From a virus: a stretch of 47,441 bases of DNA. A model generated the notes under the pieces. It was given only the letters and a program-made list of their open reading frames with translations. It ran no database searches and was not told the origin of the DNA. The DNA is taken from the IMG/VR virus record IMGVR_UViG_3300025889_000193, positions 1 through 47,441 of that record. One strand, given 5' to 3'. This document shows, one piece after another, positions 1-8,755 of the stretch (positions are counted from its first letter, which is position 1; every line of letters starts with the position of its first letter). Both the position numbers and the translations under genes were made by a program.

Positions 1-2
1 CT

Positions 3-446
3 ATACGGGCTGGCAACATCCGCAACACAACTGGCACTACTGTTGGTTCAGACATAGCAAACGTAGGTTATGTCGTAATGACTCAACAACATGTAATGGA
101 TATTTCTGGCGGCGCTGTCGCAGCAGAGGCTACAAATGTAGTAATCCCTGCCAACTCAAAAATCGTAGACATCATCATTGATTTAGAAGTGGCTGCTAAT
201 ACCACGACAAATATTAGTGTTGGTGATACCGTAGGCGGTGCAGCGACTCTGGTTAATGCTGTTGCTTCTGGAACTACTGTAGGTATTAAAGCGTTAGGCG
301 CTTCTGGCGGTGGTACACTTACATGGAAAAACACTGGTACATCTGATTTAAAATTAACTGCTACCTCAAGTGCAGGTACAAATGCGGGATCAGTTGTTAT
401 AACAGTGATGTATGCTCAAGCGTTTAATACGGCTGTTCAGCCGTAA
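3..446 (+). CDS. Virion-associated protein, 5' end cut off by the window
   Basis: The reading frame is open from base 3, upstream of the first internal ATG at 78, so the gene starts outside the window and only its last 147 residues are seen. The visible part is rich in Thr, Ser, Val, Ala and Gly with alternating hydrophobic residues, as expected for a beta-sandwich virion protein. I recognise no enzymatic motif. It leads a run of small structural genes and is followed after 10 bases by the next gene, whose AAGGAGG ribosome site overlaps its stop. A capsid decoration or fibre-like head protein is possible but is only inference from position and composition. Confidence 0.6.
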   Translation: MRAGNIRNTTGTTVGSDIANVGYVVMTQQHVMDISGGAVAAEATNVVIPANSKIVDIIIDLEVAANTTTNISVGDTVGGAATLVNAVASGTTVGIKALGASGGGTLTWKNTGTSDLKLTATSSAGTNAGSVVITVMYAQAFNTAVQP

Positions 447-456
447 GGAGGCCTAG

Positions 457-744
457 ATGGCTGGTCAAGAAGTACGGGCATTTAATGTCTCAACATCAGG
501 ATTTAGTGCAGGGGTTGTTGGCCCCGCACGAAGTCGCATACAGGGCATCTTGGTGTATGCCACTAACATTACAGCCTTTACCATTAAGAATGGCTCCGCA
601 TCAGGAGCCACTCTGCTGGACTTAACTCTTCCAGCGGGATGGAACGATGTATTTCTTCCTAATGATGGTATTCTCGCTGACAATGGGGCCTATGTGTCTG
701 CTCTATCAGGCTCTGGTTCAGTGATAACTCTATTACTGGAGTAA
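457..744 (+). CDS. Small structural protein, unknown function (95 aa)
   Basis: The ATG lies 5 bases after a strong AAGGAGG site, which fixes the start. The product is a short beta-rich protein with no Lys- or Cys-based motif; a central segment (ITAFTIKNGSASGATLLDL) looks like a strand-turn-strand unit. It ends 4 bases before the first of several basic-protein genes. Function is not recognisable. Its place among head/tail-joining genes suggests a minor virion component. Confidence 0.6.
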   Translation: MAGQEVRAFNVSTSGFSAGVVGPARSRIQGILVYATNITAFTIKNGSASGATLLDLTLPAGWNDVFLPNDGILADNGAYVSALSGSGSVITLLLE

Positions 745-748
745 CATT

Positions 749-1054
749 TTGGCTGAGAAAAAAGCTAAATCAAAAAAAGATCCTCGCCTAGCAAGGGCGG
801 GGGTTTCTGGATTTAACAAGCCTAAGCGCACACCAAGTCACCCAAAGAAGTCACATGTTGTTGTGGCTAAAGAAGGTGAAAAGGTTAAGACAATTAGGTT
901 TGGAGAGCAGGGCGCTAAGACAGCAGGGAAACCAAAAGCTGGCGAAGGCGACAAAATGAAAAAGAAACGTGCAAGCTTTAAGGCCCGTCATGGTAAGAAT
1001 ATCAAAAAGGGCAAGATGAGTGCTGCATACTGGGCTGATAAGGTGAAGTGGTAA
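749..1054 (+). CDS. Small Lys-rich basic protein 1 (TTG start)
   Basis: 101 residues, about a quarter of them Lys, with runs such as MAEKKAKSKKDPR and MKKKRASFKARHGKNIKKGK. TTG is the start because it is the first in-frame start after the previous stop and a GGAG lies just upstream. The stop overlaps the next ATG (TAATG), so translation is probably coupled. The composition suggests nucleic-acid binding, either with packaged DNA or with ejected DNA. I see no known fold. It is the first of three adjacent basic-protein genes. Confidence 0.65.
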   Translation: MAEKKAKSKKDPRLARAGVSGFNKPKRTPSHPKKSHVVVAKEGEKVKTIRFGEQGAKTAGKPKAGEGDKMKKKRASFKARHGKNIKKGKMSAAYWADKVKW

Positions 1055-1335
1055 TGGCTATCTCGCGTTCTCAGATGGGCAGTCAACTTGTAGGGAACAG
1101 AGTTTCCACGGGTGACGACTCTAAAGATCTTGAGATTATTCGCATGGGTAAGGGCGGCAAAACAAAAAGCCGTGTCAATGAGGCTGGAAACTATACAAAG
1201 CCAACTATGCGGAAGAACTTGTTTAACAAGATTAAAGCTGGCGGCAAAGGTGGTAAGCCGGGTCAGTGGTCAGCAAGAAAAGCTCAAATGCTTGCCAAGC
1301 AATATAAAGCTAAGGGTGGGGGCTATAGAGGTTAA
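1054..1335 (+). CDS. Small basic Gly/Lys-rich protein 2
   Basis: 93 residues. The ATG at 1054 overlaps the upstream stop (TAATG) and is preferred over a GTG six bases earlier. The C-terminal part (GQWSARKAQMLAKQYKAKGGG) matches a short conserved motif that I recognise from hypothetical proteins of marine phages. Net charge is strongly positive. Probably a DNA-associated virion or morphogenesis protein; the exact role is unknown. Confidence 0.65.
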   Translation: MAISRSQMGSQLVGNRVSTGDDSKDLEIIRMGKGGKTKSRVNEAGNYTKPTMRKNLFNKIKAGGKGGKPGQWSARKAQMLAKQYKAKGGGYRG

Positions 1336-1598
1336 TGGCGCTCAAGAAGTCACAGAAGAGCTTGAAGTCTTGGACAAAGCAGAAGTGGCGAACAAAGTCT
1401 GGCAAGCCATCGACGCAAGGGAGCAAGGCTACAGGCGAGCGATATCTTCCTGAGAAGGCTATCAAGTCTTTGACCTCTGCGGAGTACGCCGCTACTACGA
1501 AGAAGAAACGCGAGGCCACCAAGAAGGGCAAGCAGGTTGCCAAGCAGCCTAAAAAAATTGCAAAGAAAACCAAACGGTTTAGGAGCGTAGTGACATAA
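1335..1598 (+). CDS. Small basic Lys-rich protein 3
   Basis: 87 residues, TAATG coupling at both ends. It carries KWRTKSGKPS and GERYLPEKAIKSL segments followed by a very basic tail. I recall similar short proteins from marine phages, where they have no assigned function. It belongs to the contiguous basic-protein block 749-1598. DNA binding is inferred from charge only. Confidence 0.65.
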   Translation: MALKKSQKSLKSWTKQKWRTKSGKPSTQGSKATGERYLPEKAIKSLTSAEYAATTKKKREATKKGKQVAKQPKKIAKKTKRFRSVVT

Positions 1599-2275
1599 TG
1601 GCTGTAGTAACCCCAGACATGCCAGAGATTTTTGAGGAAGCTTTTGAAAGGGCTGGCCTTGAGATGCGTACTGGATACGACCTTAAAACCGCACGAAGAA
1701 GTCTGAACCTTTTAACATTGGAGTGGCAGAACCGTGGCCTTAATCTCTTCACTATTGAAGCGGGTACGCTCGCTGTTACAGCGGGTACGGCAACGTATAC
1801 CCTTCCTACGGACACAATCGACATCATCGAACATCAAATTCGTACTGGAACGGGCACAAACCAAATCGACACGTCGCTCGAAAGAGTCAGTGTCGCAACC
1901 TACGCGCAGCAAACAAACAAAAACACGCAAGGTAGGCCGACCCAGATCTACGTCCAAAGGCTCCCGACAGAAACAAAAGTAACCCTGTGGCCTGTCCCAG
2001 ATAATACTACAGCCTATACAATATCATATTTTAGGTTGAAGGGTATTGATGGTTTGTCATCTGGAGTTGGGGCAGCGATATCTTCTGTACCGCCTAGATT
2101 CGTGCCCTGCTTGGTTGCAGGCATGGCATATTACATTGCTATGAAAAAGAACCCTCAGATGGCGGCTAACCTAAAGCAAGAGTACGAGTTTCAGTTCCAG
2201 CTTGCTGCTGGTGAGGATGAAGAGACAGCATCAATTAAGTTCGTTCCATTCAACACATTTATGATGGGTGCGTGA
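1598..2275 (+). CDS. Putative head-tail adaptor (P22 gp4 / SU10-adaptor-like)
   Basis: 225 residues. The N-terminal helical part (EIFEEAFERAGLEMRTGYDLKTARRSLNL split around residues 9-40) is followed by LEWQNRGLNLFTIE, a motif typical of podoviral tail-accessory/adaptor proteins that sit under the portal. A beta-rich middle and a second helical part follow. It lies in the head-tail joining region and is coupled at both ends (TAATG, TGATG). A second adaptor-like protein is encoded at 3655-4287. Assignment is by motif recall and position. Confidence 0.6.
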   Translation: MAVVTPDMPEIFEEAFERAGLEMRTGYDLKTARRSLNLLTLEWQNRGLNLFTIEAGTLAVTAGTATYTLPTDTIDIIEHQIRTGTGTNQIDTSLERVSVATYAQQTNKNTQGRPTQIYVQRLPTETKVTLWPVPDNTTAYTISYFRLKGIDGLSSGVGAAISSVPPRFVPCLVAGMAYYIAMKKNPQMAANLKQEYEFQFQLAAGEDEETASIKFVPFNTFMMGA

Positions 2276-2589
2276 TGAGTTACGCTAGAGGCAAATATGC
2301 TTTTGGTTACTGCGACAAGACAGGGTTTAGATACCCTTTGGCAGATCTTGTGCCTGAGTTTAACAATGGCGTGAAGACTGGATTTCTGGTTGGGCGTGAT
2401 GTTGTTGACCCAGATCAGCCACAAAACTTCTTGGGCAGAGTTAAAATAAATGACCCTCAGTCTCTGAAGAACCCAAGACCAGACACATCTTTAGAGGAGA
2501 GTCGGGGTTTGTTTGGGTTTAATCCTGTTTGGAACGATCTTCAGTTTATGCAGGCTGAAGTTGGTACTGTTACTATCAACATAACTTAG
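2275..2589 (+). CDS. Conserved structural protein of marine phages (104 aa)
   Basis: The ATG at 2275 overlaps the upstream stop (TGATG); a GTG one codon earlier is possible. The N-terminus YARGKYAFGYCDKTGFRY and the middle DPDQPQNFLGRV with NPRPD form a pattern I recognise from uncharacterised marine-phage virion proteins. There are no catalytic residues I can name and only one Cys, so a zinc site is unlikely. It sits between an adaptor gene and a repeat-rich basic protein gene. Confidence 0.6.
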   Translation: MSYARGKYAFGYCDKTGFRYPLADLVPEFNNGVKTGFLVGRDVVDPDQPQNFLGRVKINDPQSLKNPRPDTSLEESRGLFGFNPVWNDLQFMQAEVGTVTINIT

Positions 2590-2600
2590 GAGTTAAAGTG

Positions 2601-2951
2601 ATGATGAAGAAGAAGGGTTATAAGAAAGGCGGCGTCACTAAGAAGATGGCTGGCGGCGCAATGAAAAAGAAAAAACCTGTGGCAATGAAATCAGGTGGAA
2701 AGATGCCTATGGTCAAAAAAAATGGGAAGAGTGTCCCAGCATTTGCGGCTGATGGTGTGGGAAAAATGAAAAAGGGTGGCGTTGCCAAGAAGATGATGGG
2801 TGGCGCTATGAAGAAAAAGGGCTACGCAAAAGGCGGGGCTATGAAGAAAAAAGGTTATGCCAAGGGTGGTGTAACTAAAAAAATGGCTGGCGGCACAATG
2901 GCAAGAGGTAGTGGTGCAGCTAAGCCGCAGAGGTTCCGCAAAAACGGATAG
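2601..2951 (+). CDS. Lys/Gly/Met-repeat basic protein 4
   Basis: 116 residues made mostly of repeats of the form KKKGYAKGG and KKMAGGAMKKK, alternating Lys clusters with Gly and Met and ending in a basic PQRFRKNG tail. Start is ATG 2601 (AGGAG eight bases upstream); GTG at 2598 is an alternative. Such low-complexity proteins recur in uncultured marine phages. The charge pattern suggests DNA condensation or membrane/DNA interaction during ejection, but no function is established. It is separate from, but resembles, the basic block at 749-1598. Confidence 0.6.
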   Translation: MMKKKGYKKGGVTKKMAGGAMKKKKPVAMKSGGKMPMVKKNGKSVPAFAADGVGKMKKGGVAKKMMGGAMKKKGYAKGGAMKKKGYAKGGVTKKMAGGTMARGSGAAKPQRFRKNG

Positions 2952-2973
2952 ATTTAATTTGGGGGGGAATTAA

Positions 2974-3648
2974 TTGGCGTATTTGCAGAGTAACATACCG
3001 CACTTCAAGTGTTGGGTTCGCCGTGAGTATACTCACAATCATGAACAATACCACGGCGAGTTCTTACATGCGATGGCAATAGCGGTAACGACAATGCCAA
3101 ATAGATGCTTGAGCTTTCAAGTTATCTTTACGGGATGTGAGGCAGATGAAGAAGGAGATGAGAATGTACACGGTGGCGCAATGTGGGCGAGAATGCCTAT
3201 AACCGCTCTTGTAGCCGATGAGCCGCTCACTGAGTGGCCTTCTGCTATGGCTGTGCATGATGCCCAGCCTTGGGACTGTTCGTCCTACAATCACGCTGTG
3301 TACGTCTTAGACAGGGCAACACCGTGCCCTTGGTTGGCAAAGATAGATGGGAATATGTATCCTGCAAAGTATATGTTTACTGTTGATTACTCTGAGAGCG
3401 AGATAGCAGATGATCCAGCGCAGCATAAACAAAGTCATGTTATGCAGCTTCTAGATGCTGGAGAATGGACTGGTAATGTGGTTGCACTGCCCAACAATCG
3501 TGTAAGGGTTACTCACCCTGCGTGGTTCGAGACTGGCGCTGGTGCCCCAGACTTCAAGCCATCTCAACATATACACTATTCAAAATCCGATTTAGACTAT
3601 ACTATGGATGTCAACAAAATATTCGATAACCTGTACCAAGAGGAATAA
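2974..3648 (+). CDS. Conserved hypothetical phage protein (TTG start)
   Basis: 224 residues. The TTG follows a GGGGGGG run that can act as ribosome site; there is no better start nearby. The N-terminal part, with FKCWVRREYTHNHEQYHGEF, and the middle MWARMPITALV and WDCSSYNHAV resemble an uncharacterised protein found widely in marine and cyanophage structural clusters. It has several conserved His, Trp and Asp residues. Position between structural genes suggests a virion or assembly role. Function unknown. Confidence 0.6.
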   Translation: MAYLQSNIPHFKCWVRREYTHNHEQYHGEFLHAMAIAVTTMPNRCLSFQVIFTGCEADEEGDENVHGGAMWARMPITALVADEPLTEWPSAMAVHDAQPWDCSSYNHAVYVLDRATPCPWLAKIDGNMYPAKYMFTVDYSESEIADDPAQHKQSHVMQLLDAGEWTGNVVALPNNRVRVTHPAWFETGAGAPDFKPSQHIHYSKSDLDYTMDVNKIFDNLYQEE

Positions 3649-3660
3649 GTTCAAATGAAC
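3649..3660. promoter_or_regulatory. Palindrome site 1 (GTTCAAATGAAC)
   Basis: Exact GTTC-N4-GAAC. It contains the start codon of the gene at 3655. Confidence 0.6.
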
Positions 3661-4287
3661 TATTCAGAACTGACGCAAGCGATCAAAGACTATACGGAGA
3701 ACACAGAGAGTACCTTTGTGACCAATATCCCTAACTTTGTGCGTCAGGCTGAAGAGCGGATCTTTAGGGATATCACTATTCCAGAGCTACGCAGGAATGT
3801 CACAGGCAATGTAAACGCTGGCAATAAGTATGTTGCGAGGCCTGATGACTTTCTAGCCACGTTCTCCTTAGCTATTATCAATGGTACAACGTATACTTAC
3901 CTTTTGGACAAAGAGGTAAACTTTGTGCGGGAAGCCTACCCTGATACCACAGTGCAGGGATTGCCACAGTATTACGCAATATTTGATGGGGATACCGCTA
4001 CAGGTAATGGCAACTTCTTGCTTGGCCCTACGCCTGATGCAGCATACGACTTGGAGTTGCATTACTATTATGATCCACCTTCCATCGTTACCTCTGGCAC
4101 ATCATGGCTTGGTGACAATGCGGAAGCGACATTGCTTTACGGATCTCTTATAGAAGCGTATACGTTTATGAAGGGCGAAGGCGATATGGTTCAGTTGTAT
4201 AACGAAAGATATTCATCAGCCCTTATCAATATGGCTTCTTTGGGTGCCAAGTTGAGAACTGATACATACAGGCGACCTGCCGCGTAG
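3655..4287 (+). CDS. Putative head-tail / tail adaptor protein
   Basis: 210 residues. An N-terminal helical region (YSELTQAIKDYTEN, then FVRQAEERIFRDI) precedes a beta-rich section and a helical C-terminus, the layout of SU10-type phage adaptor proteins. The start ATG lies inside a copy of the genome-wide GTTC-N4-GAAC palindrome (3649-3660), so a factor bound there, or the matching RNA hairpin, could affect initiation. AGAGGAA lies about 10 bases upstream. It may be a distant relative of the product of 1598-2275. Confidence 0.6.
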   Translation: MNYSELTQAIKDYTENTESTFVTNIPNFVRQAEERIFRDITIPELRRNVTGNVNAGNKYVARPDDFLATFSLAIINGTTYTYLLDKEVNFVREAYPDTTVQGLPQYYAIFDGDTATGNGNFLLGPTPDAAYDLELHYYYDPPSIVTSGTSWLGDNAEATLLYGSLIEAYTFMKGEGDMVQLYNERYSSALINMASLGAKLRTDTYRRPAA

Positions 4288-4297
4288 GAGATAAGGT

Positions 4298-4732
4298 ATG
4301 GCAATAATTCAAACAACATGTACGTCTTTTAAGCTTCAGCTTTTACAGGCAGAGCATGATTTTGATGCACATACATTCAGGATAGCTTTGTATTCTAGTA
4401 CTGCGTCTTTGGGTGCGGATACTACTGTGTATAGTACATCCAACGAAATTACTAACACAACTGGAACGGCATATACTGCGGGGGGCAAGCCGTTGACAGT
4501 GACATCTACATTTCCAAAGACCTCTGGCACAACTGCTATTGTGGACTTTGATAATATTTCATGGACTGACGCAAGCTTTACAGCAAGGGGGGCACTGATC
4601 TATAACGCGAGTGCTTCCAATAAAGCTGTTGCTGTGTTAGACTTTGGAAGCGACAGGGTTGCTAGTGATAGTACCTTTGAAATACAATTCCCCGTAGCGG
4701 ATGCCACATCTGCTATAATTCGCATAGCATGA
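4298..4732 (+). CDS. Small tail/virion beta protein A
   Basis: 144 residues, AGGAG ribosome site. The FKLQLLQAEHDF and FRIALYSSTASL segments and a C-terminus ending in AIIRIA match a protein class common in marine phage tail modules. All-beta, without catalytic motif. The next gene codes for a protein of identical length with a similar helix-then-strand N-terminus (HNMDLASDQLAVAL), so the two may be an old tandem duplication. Likely a minor tail or fibre-base component. Confidence 0.55.
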   Translation: MAIIQTTCTSFKLQLLQAEHDFDAHTFRIALYSSTASLGADTTVYSTSNEITNTTGTAYTAGGKPLTVTSTFPKTSGTTAIVDFDNISWTDASFTARGALIYNASASNKAVAVLDFGSDRVASDSTFEIQFPVADATSAIIRIA

Positions 4733-4746
4733 TAGGAGTTATCTAA

Positions 4747-5181
4747 ATGGCGAGCTTTAACAAAGTAAACGATTTTGTGGTAAACGCAGTCCACAATATG
4801 GATCTAGCAAGCGACCAGCTTGCGGTGGCCCTAACAAATACTGCGCCGGGAAGTGAATCAAGCAATCCAACCGCAGATGGTAATGGTATTGTTGGCAATC
4901 TTACACAGATTAGCTACAGCAATTGTTCTTCTCGCAACCTGACTACAAGCTCATCATCACAGTCTGGTGGTGTATATAAGCTGGTTGTTGCAGATCTAAC
5001 GCTCACTGCTTCTGGCACGGTTGGCCCCTTCCGTTATATCTATATCTTTGATGATACGGTTTCTTCTCCAGCAGATCCAATCATTGGGTACTATGACTAT
5101 GGCACCTCATTGACGCTGAACAACGGTGATACCTTCACCTTAGACTTCAGCCCAAGCAACGGTGTCATCCAACTAACATAA
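4747..5181 (+). CDS. Small tail/virion beta protein B
   Basis: 144 residues with an AGGAG site 8 bases before ATG. N-terminal ASFNKVNDFVVNAVHNMDL is followed by a Ser/Thr-rich beta region. It ends 9 bases before the collagen-like fibre gene. Probable tail component, possibly paralogous to the preceding gene. No motif defines a function. Confidence 0.55.
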   Translation: MASFNKVNDFVVNAVHNMDLASDQLAVALTNTAPGSESSNPTADGNGIVGNLTQISYSNCSSRNLTTSSSSQSGGVYKLVVADLTLTASGTVGPFRYIYIFDDTVSSPADPIIGYYDYGTSLTLNNGDTFTLDFSPSNGVIQLT

Positions 5182-5190
5182 GGCAGTATC

Positions 5191-7032
<1,842 letters not shown>

Positions 7033-7057
7033 TAGCTAATAGTGAAAGGACACGACG

Positions 7058-7834
7058 ATGGCTATAAAAGTCGGCGGAACCGCCGTTATAAATAATAGTT
7101 TAGGATTAGAGGCCATTGCGTCTTTAGATTCAACATCTGCAACGTCGATAAGAAACGCGGGTGTTACTTTGGTTGACGTAGATACGTTTACCTCGTCAGG
7201 CACTTGGACAAAGCCTTCTGTTGGAACTGTTGCAATAGTCACATGCATCGGCGGAGGAGGAGGTGGTGGAGCGGCTAATGCCAATGCGGGTGCAACAGGT
7301 GGAACAGGTGGTGTTCTATCTATTAAATGGATTCTGCTATCTGCGTTACCGTCTTCTGTTTCTGTCACTGTAGGGGCGGGGGGTTCAGCGGGTAGTCAGA
7401 CCTCCGCAGGAGCCACGGGTGGTGAAACTCTTTTTGGAGACTACGTTTTCTCAGCAGGGGGTAAGGGTGGTCAGAGTTATGATGGCAGCTTCCATGATCC
7501 CACTTTGAACTCAAGGACTTCTTTTCCAGCTAATTCTTACGGCAGTTACACATCGGGTTATAGTGATACTCAAGTAACAGAACTTGTGCTTGGAACCTCA
7601 AAGATAGTCGGGGCTCAGAGTTCTAACACTCCTTTAACTGGATTGGGTCGAGGTACACAAAGTGGCACGAGTGATTACTACAGGCAACGTGTTTATGGGC
7701 GTAGTGGCCTCTCTGCTGTTCCGGGGAGCGCAGGGAACGCAGGAACGGGATATGGAGCAGGGGGCGGTTGGGGATACCTTCTGACAAATGGTTATGCGGG
7801 GTCGCAGGGATTTTGCTCTGTGATTACAATATAG
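7058..7834 (+). CDS. Second glycine-rich adhesin tip, paralogue of the fibre C-terminus
   Basis: 258 residues. After about 40 N-terminal residues it aligns along its whole length with the C-terminal tip of the upstream collagen fibre: the [22 protein letters not shown] start, the poly-Gly stretch, [35 protein letters not shown] and the [20 protein letters not shown] end. The collagen rod is missing. The main differences fall in a middle segment, after SYGSYT up to GRGTQSGT, which probably forms exposed loops. It may be a second receptor-binding tip or a partner of the first. Start supported by AAAGGA upstream. Confidence 0.8.
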   Translation: MAIKVGGTAVINNSLGLEAIASLDSTSATSIRNAGVTLVDVDTFTSSGTWTKPSVGTVAIVTCIGGGGGGGAANANAGATGGTGGVLSIKWILLSALPSSVSVTVGAGGSAGSQTSAGATGGETLFGDYVFSAGGKGGQSYDGSFHDPTLNSRTSFPANSYGSYTSGYSDTQVTELVLGTSKIVGAQSSNTPLTGLGRGTQSGTSDYYRQRVYGRSGLSAVPGSAGNAGTGYGAGGGWGYLLTNGYAGSQGFCSVITI

Positions 7835-7843
7835 GAGATTGTT

Positions 7844-8185
7844 ATGAAATATGCAGTGATTGAAAATGGAAAAGTTGCAAATATTGTAATTTCTGAAAGC
7901 GCCCTTGACAGCAATTGGGTGCAGAGTGATTCCGCAAAAATAGGTCAATTAGTGGATGCGGATGGAAACTTTTCTGATCCCCCTTTGACCGCAGAAGATG
8001 TAAGGCGCTCTAGGGACGCTTCTTTAGAGTATTTTGTAGATCCGTTGCAAACCCACGTTTTAAAATGGAATAGCCTTACGCCAGAAAAACAAGCGAAATG
8101 GACACAGTACAGGCAAGATTTACTGGATGTTCCGCAGCAAAAAGGTTTTCCAGACAATGTAGTTTGGCCGACTAAACCAGAATAA
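7844..8185 (+). CDS. Phage tail assembly chaperone-like protein
   Basis: 113 residues. The N-terminus MKYAVIENGKVANIV and the C-terminus WTQYRQDLLDVPQQKGFP with VVWPTKP are hallmarks of the phage tail assembly chaperone family found next to tail fibre genes. These proteins help fold or attach fibres. AGGAG precedes the ATG. Its place directly after the two adhesin genes and before the hydroxylases fits a fibre-maturation cluster. Confidence 0.75.
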   Translation: MKYAVIENGKVANIVISESALDSNWVQSDSAKIGQLVDADGNFSDPPLTAEDVRRSRDASLEYFVDPLQTHVLKWNSLTPEKQAKWTQYRQDLLDVPQQKGFPDNVVWPTKPE

Positions 8186-8209
8186 ATAAATTAATGGGGG
8201 TATAAATTC

Positions 8210-8755
8210 ATGGTTAGGCAAAATTGGCAGATGTGGTCGGGAGGCTTATCTGGAGATGAGTTGAATGTGGTTTTAGGGGCAGTTAATAATATCCAAACTA
8301 CTCCAGCCACAACTTTTTGTAATTCTGATGAAACTGTAAGATCCAGTCAGGTTGCGTGGATTTCTGGTAACAACGATGTTAAAGACATATTGTGGAAATA
8401 TGTCAAAACAGCAAACGAAAATGCCTTTTATTGTGATGTAGAAAAAATTTGTGACATTCAATATACAGAGTATCATGCTGCAAAGGGTGGTCACTACGAT
8501 TGGCATATAGATGTAAACTGGGATGGCGATACCCCTAGAGATAGAAAGTTAAGTGTAACTGTTCAGCTATCTGACCCGTCAGAATATCTAGGGGGTAATT
8601 TTATGTTTGGGGAATGCCCTTCTCCAGATTTAAATTCTCGCGCAAAAGGAACCGTATTAGTTTTTCCAAGCTACCTTAAACATAGAGTTGAACCTGTGAC
8701 TAAAGGTACAAGAAAAAGTCTTGTTTCTTGGTTTGAAGGTCCAAGGTGGCGCTAG
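8210..8755 (+). CDS. 2-oxoglutarate/Fe(II)-dependent dioxygenase (hydroxylase)
   Basis: 181 residues with the full ligand set of the superfamily: His99 and Asp101 (WHIDVNW) and distal His158 (FPSYLKHRVEPV) for iron, and Arg168 (GTRKSLVSWF), ten residues after the His, for 2-oxoglutarate. The layout is like prolyl-4-hydroxylase/PKHD-type enzymes. The substrate cannot be read from sequence. Lying between fibre genes and a lysyl-hydroxylase fusion, whose GTG start it overlaps by 10 bases, it probably modifies the fibre, for instance Pro in X position or another residue. A free small-molecule or nucleic-acid substrate remains possible. Confidence 0.85.
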   Translation: MVRQNWQMWSGGLSGDELNVVLGAVNNIQTTPATTFCNSDETVRSSQVAWISGNNDVKDILWKYVKTANENAFYCDVEKICDIQYTEYHAAKGGHYDWHIDVNWDGDTPRDRKLSVTVQLSDPSEYLGGNFMFGECPSPDLNSRAKGTVLVFPSYLKHRVEPVTKGTRKSLVSWFEGPRWR

